Shown here in pieces: positions 50,601 through 60,936 of a DNA stretch of 64,000 bases; the first letter of the stretch is position 1; each line of letters opens with the position of its first letter. Both the position numbers and the translations under genes were made by a program. The stretch spans positions 547,738-611,737 of the forward strand of contig LSYV01000037.1 of NCBI GenBank assembly GCA_001584585.1, written 5' to 3'. The notes under the pieces were generated by a model. That model was not told where the DNA came from. It did no database searches and worked only from the letters and a program-made list of their open reading frames with translations. The stretch comes from Gonium pectorale (lineage: Eukaryota > Chlorophyta > Chlorophyceae > Chlamydomonadales > Volvocaceae).

Positions 50601-53005
50601 CCATTGTTGGTTGGTGTACCGGGCTCGGTATGTCGGGCGCCTTCCTTCCCACGCTGTGCAGGCTACTGTTAGCAACGCTTAGGACCCCCCCCTTTGTAAT
50701 GTGGAACAAAGGGATCTATGTGTACATTTGCCCGGCAGCGCACAGCACGGCATGTATGGGGCGCTGGGGCCGGGAGCGATACAATGTGCCGTGGACCATG
50801 GGTGTAAGGCAGATGGCGAATGGGATCCGTGCGAATGCGTGGCGGGCCGACCGCCCGAACCAACTGGCGCGCTTGGGTTTGCAAGGGGGCGGCACCGCTT
50901 ACCGCACCGGCTCCACCACAACCCCGGTGCCCCTGCCGCCACACCCAGGCTCCCAGAGTACCGCACCAGTGAGCATAAGCTACCGTCCTCCCCGCCTCAC
51001 GCACCTGCACCGTGAATCCCTGAAGACAGGCGCGCGAGGTGCAAGGCTGGGCCGGCTCGAACGGGGCCGCCAGCGTGGCCACACCCACCGGCATCCGCAG
51101 CCGCTTGCTGCGAGGGCGCACACACCAGGTGGGTGGGGATGCTGGGCATGTGGAGGACCCGCTGGCAGGGATGCGCAAGGAGGCCAGCCGAACGTACACA
51201 TCAAGAGAGGCGGGCGTGGGCGGGGCGGGGGATGCGATGGAGCTCAGATGTACAGATAGATACAGATGTACTGGTACGGAGAGGGTTATGGGCAAGGTGG
51301 GGTCATGGCTCATGGGGGCGTGCGAGCGGGGCGCGTACGATGGGGCGGGACAGGACAGCCGCGCGTGCAGGTTGCGATACTTGTCCGCAGCGGGCGAGTC
51401 CACACACCAGCCTGGCTATCTTCCGGGGCGATTCGTTCGGCTTGAAGTTCGACAAGTTGTTTAGTCCGGGAACGCCCTTTGGCTGGGCATTCCCGTCCGC
51501 TCCCTACGCGGAGTCACTTTCAGAGGCTTGTTTTTTCTATAAAACGTTAATTAACCAGCACGCCACACACCATCGCAACTTGTCCCGGCCCGAAACTCAC
51601 CTTCCGACGACCGTGCATAGATGTGCGCCCTGTGCGCCGGCCCACCCCGCGCCATGCCCCGGCCTTCTCTCCGGGGAGCCCGTCCCCCCACCGCCCATCC
51701 CGCACCTGACTGCCAAGCTGACGCGGGGCGAGAGGGCAACCAAGGTCAACGGCGCGGGCGGGCTCCGAAAGTAGCGCGCGCCGCGGTTGAGCATGTCGGC
51801 GCGGTAGACCACCGCCACGATGGTCCGCGCCCGGAGCACGGAGGCGGCGGCCATGCAGCCCTGCGGTTGGGGGCGGATAGGGCGGAAGGGTGAAGGGGTG
51901 AAGGGGTGAAGGGGTGAAGGGGTGAAGGATTTGCATAGCGTGCAGGCCCGGGTGGAGGGCGGGCGGTAAGGGAAGGGGGCGCGGAAGGCGGAGAGGGAGC
52001 ACATGATGACGGCGCGGGTGATTGGCGGCTCCTACAGTAGCGGCAGCTAGTTCCCCAGTTCCACGCCTTAAGGGGCTGCGCTGCCCCGCCCCTCGCCCGC
52101 CCCTCGCTCTCCATAGCCGCAACGCCGTGATCCGCACCCGCCGACTGTCCAGCTCGGGCGACACGCAGACCAGCAGGTCGATGGGCCCCCAGGTCAGCTC
52201 CCCGCGGATCTGGTCGGCGGGGGCGGGGGCGCCGGGCGTGGTGTCCACTTGGAAATAGTGCCTGCGGACGTCGTGGCGGGCGTTCAGGCAGCACTACGTG
52301 GGCGAAGTTCTTTGGAAAGGGTGCTTTTACAGTGGGAGAAGTTGAAACGGCGGTTGTAGCAAATGGACGCTTGGGAATGGCAGCCGTACGGAAGCATTTG
52401 TGCACGGGCTGAGAGAGCGGCTGCACTGGTTCAGCCCCCGCTGCTGCTGAATACAAGCAGGGAGCGTCGCCGCTACTCTTGTTCGAATTCGATTGCATAA
52501 ACGCAACGATGCAGTGCTTCAGATTTTGCGTACCAGGTTTGGAGGGTGTCATTGGTGTCTCCGAGCCAAGATTGCAGGCCGAAGGGTGGCGGCCGCTGGC
52601 GCCGCTTCGTCGCGAGCGGTAGTGGAGGGGAGGCAACAACAGCAGCGGAGGGCGCGCCCACACTGCGGCGGATGTTTGAGGCCATTACTACTCGGGGGTT
52701 GACGCCGAGATACGTACGGACGGTGGCGACGACCCCCGCGAGGACCTGGATGTGCGCCCGGGCAATTCGACGGTTACGGAGGTTGCAACGGGCATTCTTC
52801 CCCATCTCAAGGCTGTGTTGATAGCATTACAGAGATTGCGTACCTCGAAGTGTGCCGGGGCATCATTGTAGACCGTAATGCTCACGGACCCGGACCCACG
52901 GACATCGCAGATGGCGATTAGGCTGGCCAAGACAAGCAGCGACCAGCTAGAACAGACAGAGCGTTTAAAACTGCATAAGTGTGACGAATGCCTGGAAGTA
53001 GACAT
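47659..53005 (-). CDS. Glycosyltransferase-like type II membrane protein, tandem copy A
   Basis: Nine exons: 53005-52844, 52745-52534, 52261-52138, 51860-51706, 51107-51005, 50188-49994, 49325-49266, 49044-48944, 47872-47659; 441 aa. A signal anchor at about 20-33 (WSLLVLASLIAI) is followed by ITVYNDAPAHFE, a typical start of an N-terminal GT half. Then come GELTWGPIDLLVCVSPELD, the conserved PFEPAQPCTSRACLQGFTVQ and the C-terminal half: RKWATKGSSGMAHNFTGLW, VTVLGWGSRADLGIP, FWHKIYNSYALVPAFGN, SSTVLASLTTCVPIIATREF and an EDHVFLQLPGEEEADAML tail. The layout resembles GT1/GT4-type (GT-B fold) glycosyltransferases found in green algae; donor and acceptor are unknown, and no classical catalytic motif is proven. 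Paralogue of the gene at 54806-58996 with identical intron positions and phases. Introns hold a MITE copy, CA repeats and an 8-bp minisatellite. Confidence 0.85.
48958..49061. repeat. 104-bp block identical to 55598-55701
   Basis: Covers most of exon 8 of glycosyltransferase copy A and 17 intron bases beyond its acceptor. It is base-for-base identical with the matching part of copy B, while exon 7 of the two genes has many differences. Confidence 0.9.
49661..49857. repeat. CA-rich repeat pair in an intron of copy A
   Basis: Two related blocks (about 49661-49707 and 49809-49857), each made of CA runs around a core CGTCRTTYCATTTCAAC. They lie in the intron between exons 50188-49994 and 49325-49266. 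Confidence 0.8.
51408..51562 (-). mobile_element. hAT-like MITE, copy 1 (internally deleted)
   Basis: 155 bp starting CAGCCTGGCTATCTTCC and ending in AAACGTTAATTAACCAGCACG. It aligns in reverse orientation with the element at 60698-60936 over most of its length (GGGGCGATTCGTT, GGGCATTCCCGTCCGCTCC against GGGCATTTTCCGTCCGCTCC). Flanked on both sides by CCACACAC, a possible 8-bp target duplication, as made by hAT transposases. The element sits in the intron between exons 51860-51706 and 51107-51005 of glycosyltransferase copy A. Confidence 0.7.
51891..51928. repeat. 8-bp minisatellite (TGAAGGGG)
   Basis: Four full TGAAGGGG units plus a partial fifth, in the intron just upstream (transcript sense) of exon 51860-51706 of glycosyltransferase copy A. 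Confidence 0.9.
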
Positions 53006-53082
53006 GTCAGTTTGTCTGCATCTTGCGGTATGGAGGACTCACTGTTCCATGGCCAGTCCGAAAGACAGCGAAACCGGCCAGA

Positions 53083-53091
53083 AATATAAAT
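53083..53091 (-). promoter_or_regulatory. TATA-like element of copy A
   Basis: ATTTATATT on the minus strand, about 80 nt upstream of the ATG at 53005, in an otherwise mixed-composition stretch. Confidence 0.35.
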
Positions 53092-53131
53092 CCAAAATGC
53101 ATGAAGCACACGCTGATACGCGTGTTATCGC

Positions 53132-53147
53132 CTTGCCTCGAAATGAC
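53132..53147. promoter_or_regulatory. Conserved upstream element of copy A
   Basis: CTTGCCTCGAAATGAC, 127 bp upstream of the copy A ATG. Copy B has CTTGCCTCGAAACGAC 128 bp upstream of its ATG (59124-59139), with a single difference. Confidence 0.5.
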
Positions 53148-54402
53148 AAGATATAACTCCCAACGGAAACTCTCAACTGTACCAACTCGGCCGTTGGCCC
53201 GCTGCACAGCGCTCACCGCGCCGCCTCAGAAGCCAGTCAGAGAAGAACTGAGCAGCTGCTCGTCGATATATGCGTGTGCATTTCGGGTCAAAGTCCGCCC
53301 AGAGGCCATGCTAAAAAGGATGCATGCAGAGCGGCTTTTGGAGGGGCGTTTGGAGGGGCTTTTTGAGGGGCCGGTGCAGGGGGCCAGCTGGTACCACCCC
53401 GCCCTGCTTGGTGTTCTGCCGACCGTTGACTGCGGACACTGGTCCAATGGTGTGTCCACCGCAGCTGGTACGGCTCGCACGGGGCGGCGGGAGCCTGTAT
53501 TGGATCAAGGTTCCTGGGATGCGGAGTGCAGTGGGAGAGGCGAAGGGTGGGCCTCCGAAGCGCCTGGCATCAGTGCTGCACGAGGGCACCAGGGCTGAGG
53601 GAGTAGCCAGCGGCGGCACATTGTGTGGTCAGTGCAGACAGATGACACAGCCCAGTAGCGCTGATACGTGTGAGTTCCCCAGGGGCGGCCAGAGGCCCAG
53701 AATGCGGCCAGCCCAACACGTGCATATTGTCAAGGCGTTACGTGCCCCGAGGCTGTTTAGCTCCCCTCAGCTGGCGACCTTGTGCACGTCCGGCACCCTG
53801 GGCCTCCCCGCCAATGGTCGAGCATCCATGGAGCATCCGCGACTTCGGGTTTTGCTGCCGATTGGGCTCCCCTGGCTGCCGCCGAGAGAGAGGCTCTGAC
53901 ATTCTCTAACCTCCCCAAGTCCCCATCCCACGGACGGGGGTAAGGTGCTGCTGGGCATGCTGGATATGTGGTGATGCTACGGCGTTGGAAGACAAACTGC
54001 AAAGTGCGTTGCGAATCCCTGATTTCGCAATCATTTCAAAGGTGAAATCATAATCACTGTTGAGAACGAGGCCCCACCCGCCGTGGTGCCCGGTAGGCTA
54101 GCCTGCAGACTGTCTGGCATGGCCGACCATACTTGGGTGTCAAGGCTCTGAATTGGGATACAGACGGCGATCACGACCATCAACCCCACCACCCTACTCG
54201 CAACTCGCCCAAAGCCATTTGCATTTTTTTTGGCCCCCTCAGCTTTGACGAACGCGTAACACGTCTCCCGATCTCAAAGTCTTCGCACCAGGCCCTTCCG
54301 AGACACATCGATCCTACACGGTCAGCAACTGGGACTACCGGTAAAGCCTCGCTGACGAGTTCCCTGTGCTCAGATGCTCACATGCGACCCACGGGTCTTG
54401 AT

Positions 54403-54407
54403 TACAG
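54403..54407 (-). terminator. TGTAA polyadenylation signal candidate (copy B)
   Basis: TGTAA on the minus strand about 400 nt beyond the copy B stop at 54806, a usual distance for volvocine genes. Confidence 0.5.
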
Positions 54408-54805
54408 TGCGGGTCATCACCAGCCACGCTAGCTTTATTAGTTCGTACGAAAGATGTGCCGTTTTGGTGGTCTAGGATGAACACCTAAGCCCCCCCCGTT
54501 GAACGAGCGGCAGGGCCCTGGCAGCGGGCGGAACGAAAGATATCGCCCGCATGGCGGGCCACGTCCGGCCGCTCCCACGAGTGCGCCGGTGAGCGTCCAG
54601 GCGCCTTGCGGTCACGGGCCCCAATGTTCGCAATTCTTCCATGCCCCCCCCCGGCTTTGACGGACGTGTAACCTGTAACCTGCGCCTTGCGGTCACTGGC
54701 GGCGGCATCGCCCCTTGCTGTGGCGAGGATGCGTCAAGGCTCGGCAACGCCGATGCTGCCGGCGGCGCCGCCCATATTGGCCATCGGCTGTGGCAGTATT
54801 GGGCC

Positions 54806-57800
54806 CTAGGCGGCCGGTTGCAGCTGCGTCAGTGCCGACTTCGCCCTGGCCACCGACACAGCGCCCCGCAGGACCGCCGCCGCCTGCTGGCCCAACCGCT
54901 GCCGCAGCGCGCACAGCGCCCGGCGCTTGCCGAAGATGGTCGCGTCGTCCAGCTCCAACACCCGGCGCATCACGTTCGCCTCTCTCTCCCCGGGATACTG
55001 CAGGAACACGTGGTCCTCACTGCGGGCGGGGGCAGCACGGGCGAAGGGGTTCGTTGTGATTATCGTCAGGAGGAGCCGTGGAGCACCGAACTGCTTGTGC
55101 TAGATGGCGTGTTTGTTGTGAGGACGTCATTGATCCCGATGTGGCGTATGTGGCTGAACGGCGCGTGCAACTGGGGAGGCCCATGACAAGCGTGGGGATG
55201 GGCGCAGAGCGGTCCTGTCATGGCTGACCTGTCGCAGACCTCGGCAGGTGCTCATGTTTTCAGATAGCTTAGTGGCTGCAGTCCCTTCTCTGACGCAGCA
55301 ATGCGCTGGCTCCACAGGCCAAAAGGGCCAGGCGCTAGGGAGGTGTCCGGGTTGTGTCGACTGGGGTCCATTCACGTCACACAAGGGCAGTTGCGCCTAC
55401 CGGCGGATCAACCGTACGAGAGGTGTCGGTCGAAGCCTTGTCCGGTCTTTAGCAACAGTCCAGACGTTGCTTAGGCCTCGTGTAGTTCGATTTGGCCTTT
55501 TGTAGTTCGAGATCGGTGTTGCGAAGCTGCAATGCATGCGCAGTGGCTCGCGGTCCGCCCATCCAGCAGGGGCCCCGTCCCACCTCAGGAAGGAGTAGGC
55601 ATCCAGGAACTCTCGGGTGGCTATGATGGGCACGCAGGTGGTGAGGGAGGCCAGCACCGTGGAGCTCAGCCGCGTGGTCAGGTACTGCGGGAAGGAGGGG
55701 GCGGTTAAGAGGTGGTAGGAGAGGCGGTTAGCTGTCGGTCCACAACGGGGAGGGGAAACGCCACCGCAACAAGCCACAAGGTCACGATGGGGGAGTCGGG
55801 CTTCTGCGCGTCCTGTTGCTGGATCGAGGCGGTGCATCTGCCGGTATGCATGCTTGCTTGACTCCTGCCCCAACCCACCTGGTTGTTGCCGAACGCAGGT
55901 ATGAGGGCGTAACTCGTGCACACTTTCTGCCAGAAGGCCTGTGAGCAGAGCATGGGTGAAGGGATGGCCAGGTGGGCAGGTGGGGAAGAGGTGAAGAAAG
56001 CACGCGGTGCCATTTCAAACACCTCGGACCCTTGGGACCGCTCGGCCCGGGGACGCCCTCTCCCTCCCGGCAGCCCTGGCGCAAGACCCCGCCCGCCCCA
56101 CACGCACCCCCACCGCACGCAACCCACGCCACGCCGCGCACGCCGCCTGAGCTGCACTCTCCCAATGCTGCGGCCGAGTCGTCAAACGCATGCCTCGTAC
56201 TCAGCACAGTCTGATCCCCCCTTCCCCGCCCTGCATATCGAACGTAGCCCTTCACATGCCCTTCACGTGCCGATCCTCAAGTGCGCGCATCCACGTACCG
56301 TACCTTGGCCCTCACCTCCCTCCCCGGGATTCCCGTAATGCACAAGGCTAAGCGACAAGCGCCCCAACACGTCCATCACGTGCCCGAATTTCAACCAATC
56401 ACCCAACCTACCGGGTACGGCAGCCCGCCGTAGAACTCCACCCGGCTGTCCAGCTGCGGCGGTATGTCCAGGTCCGCTCGCGAGCCCTTGCCCAGCACCG
56501 TGATGTTGACCCGCTCCGCACCCGGCCGCTGCAGCTGCTCCCACAGGCTGGTGAAGTTACGAATCAGACCGGAGCCGGAGCCGGTGCTCCACTTGCGCAG
56601 CGAGCCCTGAAGGGGCGGCAGTTGGGGGTCCAGGTCGAAGGAGCGGGTGGTCACGAAGGCTGGGTTTGCTACAGCGATTTAGCAATATGCCCCGCCGCCA
56701 ACGCGAGAGAGCCCATATAGACTCAGCGCGCACGCTTACTATCGTCCTACCTCGGCAATAGAAAGGACCCCAGCCTCCGCGCAGTCCTCGGCCCCGCACA
56801 CCTCACCTGCACCGTGAAACCCTGGAGACAGGCGCGTGAGGTGCACGGCTGGGCCGGCTCAAACGGCGCTACGAGCATCGCCCAACCCACGGTCAGGAAG
56901 CCCTTCATGCGTTTTCTGCGGGCACGCCAGAACACAGGAGCGGCAGCAGTGTGAACATGTGGAGCGGCTATTCCGGGCTGGCGCACGACAGGCGAATGGG
57001 GGCAGTGACGGCTGCGACGGGTGCAGACGCGTGAGATATGGAATGATTTGCAATCTGCTCTACGGGGACGGGCTCGCTTGTCTGCAGTGGCGGTGCCCGG
57101 GTGGAGGGAAGGACAGTGCAGGGGCCTCCGCCTCACCCCGCTGACCCGGAACCCGCCCAGCCAAGGCAGCCAAGGCGTCGTGCGCCCGGCCGCCCGCTCT
57201 CCCAGGATGCACGAGCCGTGCAAGATGTGCCGTACCATCCGTACGGCACGTACATATCGGCAGGAGGCGCGGCAGATATCCACCGTGTACGCGTCCCCCT
57301 CACCTGACTGGCTCCACTACGTGGGGTGACAGCGCTAAGAGGCTCAGCGGCGCGGGCGGCTCGGAGAAGTAGCGGCCGTTGGGACGGATCAGGTCGGCCC
57401 GGTGGACCAGCCCCACGATGGCGCCGGCATGGAGCGCCGCAGCGGCCGCCAGGCAGCCCTGCGGTGGGTGCGGTCGCGGCAAAGCAATCCATAGGTAGGC
57501 CAACAAGACGTCCCTCCCGGCGCGTGCTAATAAAATACCTTCACCACAGTCCGTTCGTTGTCAGACTGAATTTCCAGCATGCCTGTATCAGCTCTGTGCC
57601 GGATCAAGCACGACCCCTATGTAGCAGTTAATCACCTTCGTGCATCCGCCCAACCGGGCGCACGCACACGCACCCTCTGGTGGTCCAGCTCGGGCGAGAT
57701 GCAGACCAGCAGGTCGATGGGCCCCCAGGTCAGCTCCCAGAGCATCTGGTCGGCGGGGGCGGGCGCGCCGGGCGTGGTGTCCAACGCGAGGTAGTGCCTG

Positions 57801-58996
57801 CGGTGGAGGGGACCGTGACGATTGCGAAGCAGGATGAGGATGACTGGTGGATGATCCGAAATGGAGGATGATGGGAGTCTCCGTCCCTGGAATCGAGTTT
57901 TGTATGGTGCCGGCGGCGGTTGTGGACGAAGGGGCAGAACGGCAGGTCATGGAGTCATGGTGGCTGTCAAGGACATCAAAGCTGGAGAGCTGGCGGCCCC
58001 TCTCTGGGGAGCGCGCAATCTGTATCCGTGTCTTTTGGCGCCCTAGCCCCTAGGCGCGGAGTCGGAGGGAGATGCATGGTGCCTGGGCAGCGGCGAGTTG
58101 AGGAATGCATGCGGGCTTTGGGGAAAGTTGACGGGCCGTGAGCGAGCGGCCGCTGGCACGCAGGCAGTGCGTGTCAGTGTGTAGGTTGGCGAGTGCGGCG
58201 GGCCCGGGCATGATTCCCAAATGACGGCTTCGATGGAGACATGGGATCGGCGCTGCGGATCTGGACGCTCCAGCCAGTCAGCCAGTCGATCGATGCCGGA
58301 AGCCAGTTGGAAGGTGCTGGGGGCTTTGGGGTGAATCCATTGATAACATCCGCAACCTGCCTTACAGCGCCGCGCCACGTTCAGGGTTCGTACAGCACGC
58401 AGGTAACGTGCACCTTACAGACTTCGCGCACATTCCCGAACGTTGGCCACATGTTGCCAGCATATCAGGTCACGCATACACAGAGCGGGAGGCGATCAGC
58501 TGAAAACTGGACTTGCCATTTGCTAAGACCTTCATCGGTGTCTCCGAGCCAAGGCTGCAGGCCGAAGGGCGGCGGGCGCTGGCGCCTCTTGCTGGTCACC
58601 GGTGTGGAAGTGGAATTGGAGGGAGCGGGCGTACTCCCGCCGCGGCGAGTGGTCGAGGCCAGTACTATCTGCGGGCTGACGCCGAGGTGCGTCCGGACGG
58701 TGGAAACCGCTCCCGCAAGGACCTGGCGGCGCAGTGACGCGTGCAGAGGTGGTTTCATTCTGTCGCACCATCATGAACCGCAGCCAGTCGGAGTTTGCGC
58801 AGCACAACCCAGAGACGTCAGCATGAACAAGGTTTACCTCGAAGTGCGCTGGCACGTCATTATATACCGTCACGCGCAGGGGAGGCTCTCCCCCTGAACC
58901 ATGGATGCCGCCGATGGCAAAGACGAGGAGCAATAAAGTTGGTCGGACGGCTTGAAGAATCAGTTTTAAGTGTAAGGCGACCACAGTTAAAGTCAT
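54806..58996 (-). CDS. Glycosyltransferase-like type II membrane protein, tandem copy B
   Basis: Nine exons: 58996-58838, 58722-58517, 57797-57674, 57458-57304, 56915-56807, 56606-56412, 55938-55879, 55684-55584, 55019-54806; 440 aa. Signal anchor at about 17-32 (AVRPTLLLLVFAIGGI), then VTVYNDVPAHFE, VLAGAVSTVRTHLGV, ELTWGPIDLLVCISPELD, PFEPAQPCTSRACLQGFTVQ, RKWSTGSGSGLIRNFTSLW, ITVLGKGSRADLDIP, FWQKVCTSYALIPAFGN, SSTVLASLTTCVPIIATREF and EDHVFLQYPGEREANVM. Same intron positions and phases as copy A, so a tandem duplication. Intron 2 has a GC donor (58516-58515, TG|GCAAGT) where copy A has GT; only this keeps the shared frame. Likely a Golgi/ER enzyme; sugar and acceptor unknown. Confidence 0.85.
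55598..55701. repeat. 104-bp block identical to 48958-49061
   Basis: Exon 8 of copy B plus 17 intron bases beyond its acceptor, identical to the matching part of copy A. Confidence 0.9.
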
Positions 58997-59805
58997 GGCA
59001 GCTACGCCCGCGTCGTCAAGTGTTCATTCAACGCACGGCAGTTACGCAACGGCCAACACTGCGCTATGGTTGATTGTGGTTAATAATTTGCAGTAATTTG
59101 AGTGCAGTATTTTGTGTAGTTATCTTGCCTCGAAACGACGCGACTGCCCTAACCGCACAACCGCAAGCCCGCAACTGCCGCGGGGGGCCTATGTTGCTGA
59201 AGCAACATGATTCCACATGGCTACACATAACCAAATTATACAGTCATTCGATTTCTGGTCATGAATATGCGCCATCTTTGGGTTTAGTTGGCCAAATGGA
59301 TGGCAAAGGGCCATCAAGCCGCGAGCACAAGTTCGGCACGCGCCCCGAAACATAATACGACGTCGTTGGACAGAACTTAACGCGCCCATTTGGGGCCGCA
59401 GACGCAGGCCAGTGTGCAGTGGCGCTCAAGAACGCGCGGTTCCGGGCCAGAAAGACTGGCCCGCAATGTGTTTGAGATTAGGCCGGGCGGACTACGCCGT
59501 TGCGTTAGGCCTGGAGCGAAGCGCATTGGGCTGTACGCGGGCGTGTGCACCACACGTCGTGTACACCGTACACCAGTACGGACCCGACCACATACGCGGA
59601 CCGACCCTGACCGACAGGCCGCATCCGCGGCATCCCGTAAATGCAAAGGCATTCGGCACCGGCTATCTAGCCAGCGGTCGGTTCGCGTTGGCAACTCGAC
59701 GGGTGTCTATATGTGTACGGATGGCCGTACATGCTCACCGTACTTGTGTACCGCACGCACAGGTATGCGACGCTCTGCGGAATGCATGTGTGGCCGCATC
59801 GGGGT
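58997..59805. promoter_or_regulatory. Upstream region of copy B
   Basis: Contains CTTGCCTCGAAACGAC at 59124-59139, shared with copy A at the same distance from the ATG, and an AT-rich stretch at about 59065-59125. The rest (59200-59800) shows nothing recognisable. Confidence 0.45.
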
Positions 59806-60241
59806 GTAAACCCTAAAACCCAAGGAGCAGCGCCAGCGCCTCGCCCAGCAGCGTGGTTCATGGTCTCCAGCAGCAGCGACACTGACAGCGATGACTACGG
59901 TGCCATCGGGTATCGCCACTTGGCAGCCGCTGCACGGGGGCCCTCCCGAACCTCCCGGGCCTCGCCGCGGTCCCGTGGAAGCCCTTGCGCAACAGGCACT
60001 GTGAGAGCTCCACGCCATCAAGGTTTACCTGTGACAGGCTGGGAGGGACCTCGCCTACCTGCGCGCAGCACTGGCAGGACATGTGGTGCGGACCAGCCAG
60101 TCCAACGCGTTGTCGGCGGTGGCCCTTGGAGCATTGGCGGAGGCGGCTATAGAGCTTCAGAAGGCTTTCGATTTGCAGCAGGAGGCGGGAGGCAGGGTGG
60201 TAACCTGCGGGCCACGCGCACAATCGCAGGGCGCACGCTGA
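59806..60241 (+). pseudogene. Decayed coding frame with two in-frame TGA codons
   Basis: One frame reads as plausible protein for about 140 codons: KPKEQRQRLAQQRGSW, WQPLHGGPPEPPGPRRGPVE, then TGA at 60001-60003, ELHAIKVYL, TGA at 60034-60036, then RDLAYLRAALAGHVV and LAEAAIELQKAFDLQQE, ending at TGA 60239-60241. Both internal stops could be CGA-to-TGA changes. No family recognised; a transposon-derived or dead host gene is possible. An alternative reading with a 37-bp intron (60001-60037) from the overlapping frame starting at 59860 is less likely because the intron would be too short. Confidence 0.4.
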
Positions 60242-60508
60242 TCTTGGGGTTTGGGCTTGGAGTTCGGGGTGCGTGGTGGTTTTGGTGGTGGATTTGCGGG
60301 GTTGTGCGCTCTGGCGTGTTTCGCGGTGCTGCTCCTCTTTGCAGCCGGTGCCGTTTGTTGCTCTGTCTTTTTTGCACGGGGGTAGTGGCTCAGGATTCCG
60401 GCTTTTGCTAGGGGAGGAGGATTTCTTGCTCCACGTGCTCATCGAGTCCTTTTGGTCTGTATCTCTCTTGCCCTGGCCTTCGTCTCTTCTCCTTTGTTTC
60501 CATCGTTG

Positions 60509-60657
60509 GTGTTTGGTCTTGGCTGCCGTGGTGCGCTGAAGTTAGGGCAGTGTTTCGGTGGTTGCTTGTGCCAAAATCAAAATGTCTGGCGGAGGGGGGC
60601 TGTGTCCTAGGTGGGGCTATCTGTCCCTCCCGATGTCTGCGCCCTTTCTCGCCTCTC
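60509..60657 (+). repeat. Dispersed repeat, copy 2
   Basis: Same ordered blocks as 29735-29845 (GTGTTTGGTCTTGGCTGCCG, GGGGCTATCTG, CGATGTCTGC, CCCTTTCTCGCCTCTC) with a longer middle. It lies 40 bp before the MITE at 60698. Confidence 0.75.
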
Positions 60658-60697
60658 CGCCGAAACCAGAGGCGCGAGCTCTCCTCACATTACCTCC

Positions 60698-60936
60698 CAG
60701 TCTGGCTATCTTAAACGTTTTTTTCAAAAAAAAACCTTTCGGTGCGGGGCCAGACGAAAAATGGGGGCCGGAAGAAGGGGTGCTTTAGCGAAAAACCCGG
60801 CCCCTGAAAGGGGTTCCGTCTATGGAGCGGACGGAAAATGCCCATCCGGAGGGCGTCCCCGGACGAAAAACGTTTACGAAGTTTAAGCTTTTTCGTCGGG
60901 CCAAACGAATCGCCCCGACGGAAGATAGCCAGGCTG
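60698..60936 (+). mobile_element. hAT-like MITE, copy 2
   Basis: 239 bp with terminal inverted repeats: left CAGTCTGGCTATCTT, right end the reverse complement of CAGCCTGGCTATCTT. No coding capacity. A second, shorter copy in reverse orientation is at 51408-51562. The left flank TTACCTCC reappears 9 bp beyond the right end, so a target duplication is unclear here. CAG-starting ends fit the hAT superfamily. Confidence 0.75.

Larger units (their letters stand above)
53006..54805. other. Spacer between the tandem glycosyltransferase-like genes
   Basis: Contains the promoter of copy A (right after 53005) and the 3' UTR of copy B. Around 53330-53375 there is a short GGAGGGGCNTTT repeat. The segment CGCCTTGCGGTCAC occurs twice (about 54602 and 54682). 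No gene seen. Confidence 0.55.

Noticed and set aside
59713..60411. 232-codon plus-strand frame starting in another phase
   Set aside because: It runs through the decayed frame out of phase and ends in a Trp/Cys/Leu-rich nonsense tail. The frame with two TGA codons is the more protein-like one.
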